A DNA stretch of 28,509 bases from a virus. Positions 26,946 to 28,509 of this stretch are shown here, in pieces. Below the pieces are notes generated by a model. It saw only the letters and a program-made list of their open reading frames with translations. It searched no databases and had not been told where the DNA came from. Within the stretch, counting starts at the first letter, position 1; each line of letters starts with the position of its first letter. The stretch lies in the IMG/VR virus record IMGVR_UViG_3300047551_000904, positions 1-28,509 of that record; one strand, 5' to 3'. Both the position numbers and the translations under genes were made by a program.

Positions 26946-27490
26946 TGGCCGAGACGCCGAAGGTACTCTCTGCGCTGTTGGCGCAGCTTCCCGATAACAC
27001 GACCGGCCTCATCAGCCCCGAGGATATCCGGGACGCGGTGGTCAGCCTGTTCCCAAGCCGAGGACAGATTGACCTTACGGCGTCGGCGCAGACCACGTTC
27101 TCTGGTCAGAACGTCTGGACCAAGATTGCCGGGACGACCGCGCTGGATGCGACCCTCGGGCAGGACGGGTTCTCGCAGGCGTCGAACAACGAGATGCGGG
27201 CGACGAAGGCGGTCAACCAAGTCCTCCTCGTCGTCGGCAACATCGAGGCGACCTGCGCCTCGAACAACAAGGTGTTCGGGTTCACGTTCGCCAAGAACGG
27301 GACGCCCATCACGACGTTCCACGTCTCGGAGCGGTTCGATGTCGGTGGGTCGACCTACTCGGTCAGCCTGACGGCGCTCATCCCGACGTCGGAGAACGAC
27401 ACCATCTCAATCTACGCCCGGAACGAGACGGACACGACGGCGATGACGGCCTCGAACTTGACCCTCTCGGCGGTCGGGTTTATCCGATGA
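26945..27490 (+). CDS. Beta-rich virion protein, possible neck or head decoration
   Basis: 181 residues. The N-terminal helix (LLAQLPDNTTGLISPEDIRDAVVSLF) is a recurring virion-attachment segment in phage fibre and decoration proteins. It is followed by a ~130-residue jelly-roll-like domain (TAVNQVLLVVGNIEATCAS-type strands, TFHVSERFDVGGSTYSVSLTAL) ending in GFIR. It lies within the head-tail joining block, where a neck appendage or decoration would fit. Family not certain. Confidence 0.6.
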   Translation: MAETPKVLSALLAQLPDNTTGLISPEDIRDAVVSLFPSRGQIDLTASAQTTFSGQNVWTKIAGTTALDATLGQDGFSQASNNEMRATKAVNQVLLVVGNIEATCASNNKVFGFTFAKNGTPITTFHVSERFDVGGSTYSVSLTALIPTSENDTISIYARNETDTTAMTASNLTLSAVGFIR

Positions 27491-27735
27491 GCCAGTTCGG
27501 CGAGGATGCCCGGCAGATGTGCGGCTCGGACATTCGGAGCCGTGGGGTCTGGCCGTCGGATTCGGCCCGTCTGGAGGCGTTTATCGGCCAGTACGGGGGC
27601 AGTCTGGAGGCCTACCCGGTGGGCAACGTCGGGGTGGCCCTGCGCTGGATTGCGGGCGACCGCACCCTGACACGTTCGGGGGCGACGACTGGGGCGGCGT
27701 TGGAGAGCCTGCGGGCCGCGATGGTGGAGGCCTGA
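27487..27735 (+). CDS. Small hypothetical protein in the neck block
   Basis: 82 residues starting in an ATGA overlap. It contains an acidic/basic N-terminus with one Cys, a Gly-rich turn and a C-terminal helix (TTGAALESLRAAMVEA). No family recognised. Coupled by one base to the gp10-like gene. Confidence 0.6.
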   Translation: MSQFGEDARQMCGSDIRSRGVWPSDSARLEAFIGQYGGSLEAYPVGNVGVALRWIAGDRTLTRSGATTGAALESLRAAMVEA

Positions 27736-28208
27736 TGTCGGTCGTCGTCCGCGACTTGTCGCCGCAGTTCTTGAAGCAGTACCGCGACGCCTCCCGGATG
27801 GCGCTGGACGCCGCCGCGAACATCTACGAGGGCAACCTCAAGCGGCGGTTCTTCAAGGGCTACTACACGTCGCAGGCCTTCCGCTCGACGGCGCAGGTGG
27901 TGCAGCACATCCAGCGAGACGAGCCGACATTCGGCGGGAACGGCTGGTACACGAAGGTCGGCATCCCCGAGGGCATCACGGCGACCGCCAAGCCCAAGAA
28001 GGGCCGGAAGGCGCGGGCGGTCACGTCCCGGTTCTCGGTCGGCAAGATCGCCCTCGCGTGGGAGCTCGGGCACCACAACCTGTTCACGCGACGGTTCGAG
28101 CGGGTCGCCATCTTCAAGCCGGTCGCGATCGATTCCGCTCGGCAGATGATTGACACCTACAACCGCGTCCTCAACCGCTACCTCGAGCGAGGCAAGGCCG
28201 TCCGATGA
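27735..28208 (+). CDS. HK97 gp10-like neck / tail-completion protein
   Basis: 157 residues from the ATG at 27735. The N-terminal helix (LKQYRDASRMALDAAANIYEGNLKRRF), an extended middle loop, and the ALAWELGHHNLFTRRFERVAIFKPV segment with a long C-terminal helix fit the HK97 gp10 family that completes the neck. It starts in a TGATG overlap and ends in an ATGA overlap with the tail terminator gene. Confidence 0.8.
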   Translation: MSVVVRDLSPQFLKQYRDASRMALDAAANIYEGNLKRRFFKGYYTSQAFRSTAQVVQHIQRDEPTFGGNGWYTKVGIPEGITATAKPKKGRKARAVTSRFSVGKIALAWELGHHNLFTRRFERVAIFKPVAIDSARQMIDTYNRVLNRYLERGKAVR

Positions 28209-28509
28209 CCCTCCCGACCTATGTGGTCCCCGGTAGCCTGACCCTCCCGTCTACCACCTCGACCACGGCGATCTACGGGACGCTTCGGAAGGCGCTCATC
28301 GACTACGTCTCGCCGTCCACCGATACGCTGGCAGGGTTTGTCGGGACGCGGATTTGGGTCCGAGCCGCGCCTGCCGACCCCGTGTTCCCCTACTTGACGC
28401 TCCGGCTCGACCGCGTCTCCCTGCCCGCCTTCAACGGCTACCGCGAGACGGCCATCCTCGAGGTACAGGGGGTGGGCAAGCCGGACAGCCAGTTGCCGCT
28501 GGTCGAGTC
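28205..28509 (+). CDS. Tail terminator / tail-completion protein (DUF3168-like), partial
   Basis: The first ~101 residues are present and the gene runs off the window. The segment LRKALIDYVSPSTDTLAGFVGTRIWVRAAPAD followed by FPYLTLRLDRVS and TAILEVQGVG has the helix-then-beta pattern of tail terminators, which cap the tail tube and join it to the head. Order after gp10 supports this. Confidence 0.75.
   Translation, partial: MTLPTYVVPGSLTLPSTTSTTAIYGTLRKALIDYVSPSTDTLAGFVGTRIWVRAAPADPVFPYLTLRLDRVSLPAFNGYRETAILEVQGVGKPDSQLPLVE

Overview
This window is part of the genome of a tailed double-stranded DNA phage (or a prophage-like contig) from a high-GC host. Essentially every gene lies on the + strand. 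Genes are packed head to tail, with many 1-, 4- or 8-base start/stop overlaps. The head genes are of the HK97 type, and the neck genes (gp6-like connector, gp10-like protein, tail terminator) point to a long-tailed phage, most likely a siphovirus. A spanin-like protein beside a holin and an amidase suggests a Gram-negative host. I see no integrase, excisionase/repressor pair or attachment core, so a temperate lifestyle is not supported from this window. The host cannot be named.

Layout, left to right. (1) 1-4262: end of a fibronectin-type tail/fibre protein, a GT4 glycosyltransferase, then the lysis genes (two small membrane proteins, an amidase endolysin, a spanin-like coiled-coil membrane protein). 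(2) 4274-12693: early/replication/nucleic-acid genes: a metallophosphoesterase with an N-terminal DNA-binding-like segment, a replication-initiator-like protein whose gene contains iteron-like repeats and a 23-bp palindrome, a C5-cytosine methyltransferase with a repeat-built variable region, an SSB-like protein ending in the acidic DDLPF tip, zinc-ribbon and helix-turn-helix proteins, an HNH nuclease and a RusA resolvase. (3) 12717-14256: a strong sigma70-like promoter followed by very small genes, several of them single-span membrane peptides. (4) 14257-15781: a non-coding segment bracketed by an 11-bp inverted repeat, then a less GC-rich cassette of a ParB/sulfiredoxin-like gene and a Mom-like DNA-modification gene, ending on a tRNA-like cloverleaf. 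(5) 15804-28509: DUF5681 (small-terminase-like) protein, beta-class DNA methyltransferase, large terminase, a portal-MuF fusion, fibre-like proteins, prohead protease, major capsid, and head-tail joining genes running off the right edge. The tail genes that should follow are missing, and the window opens with a distal tail protein. The natural order is therefore probably circular, with the tail module outside the window.

The theme that stands out is DNA and surface modification. A Mom-like enzyme, a multi-repeat C5 methyltransferase, a DPPY methyltransferase and a glycosyltransferase sit in one small genome, consistent with escape from host restriction and/or alteration of the phage or host surface. 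Other points worth attention are the putative origin inside the initiator gene, an amber codon that splits a fibre gene in frame, recurring Shine-Dalgarno mini-hairpins before several genes, and the tRNA-like element abutting the Mom cassette.
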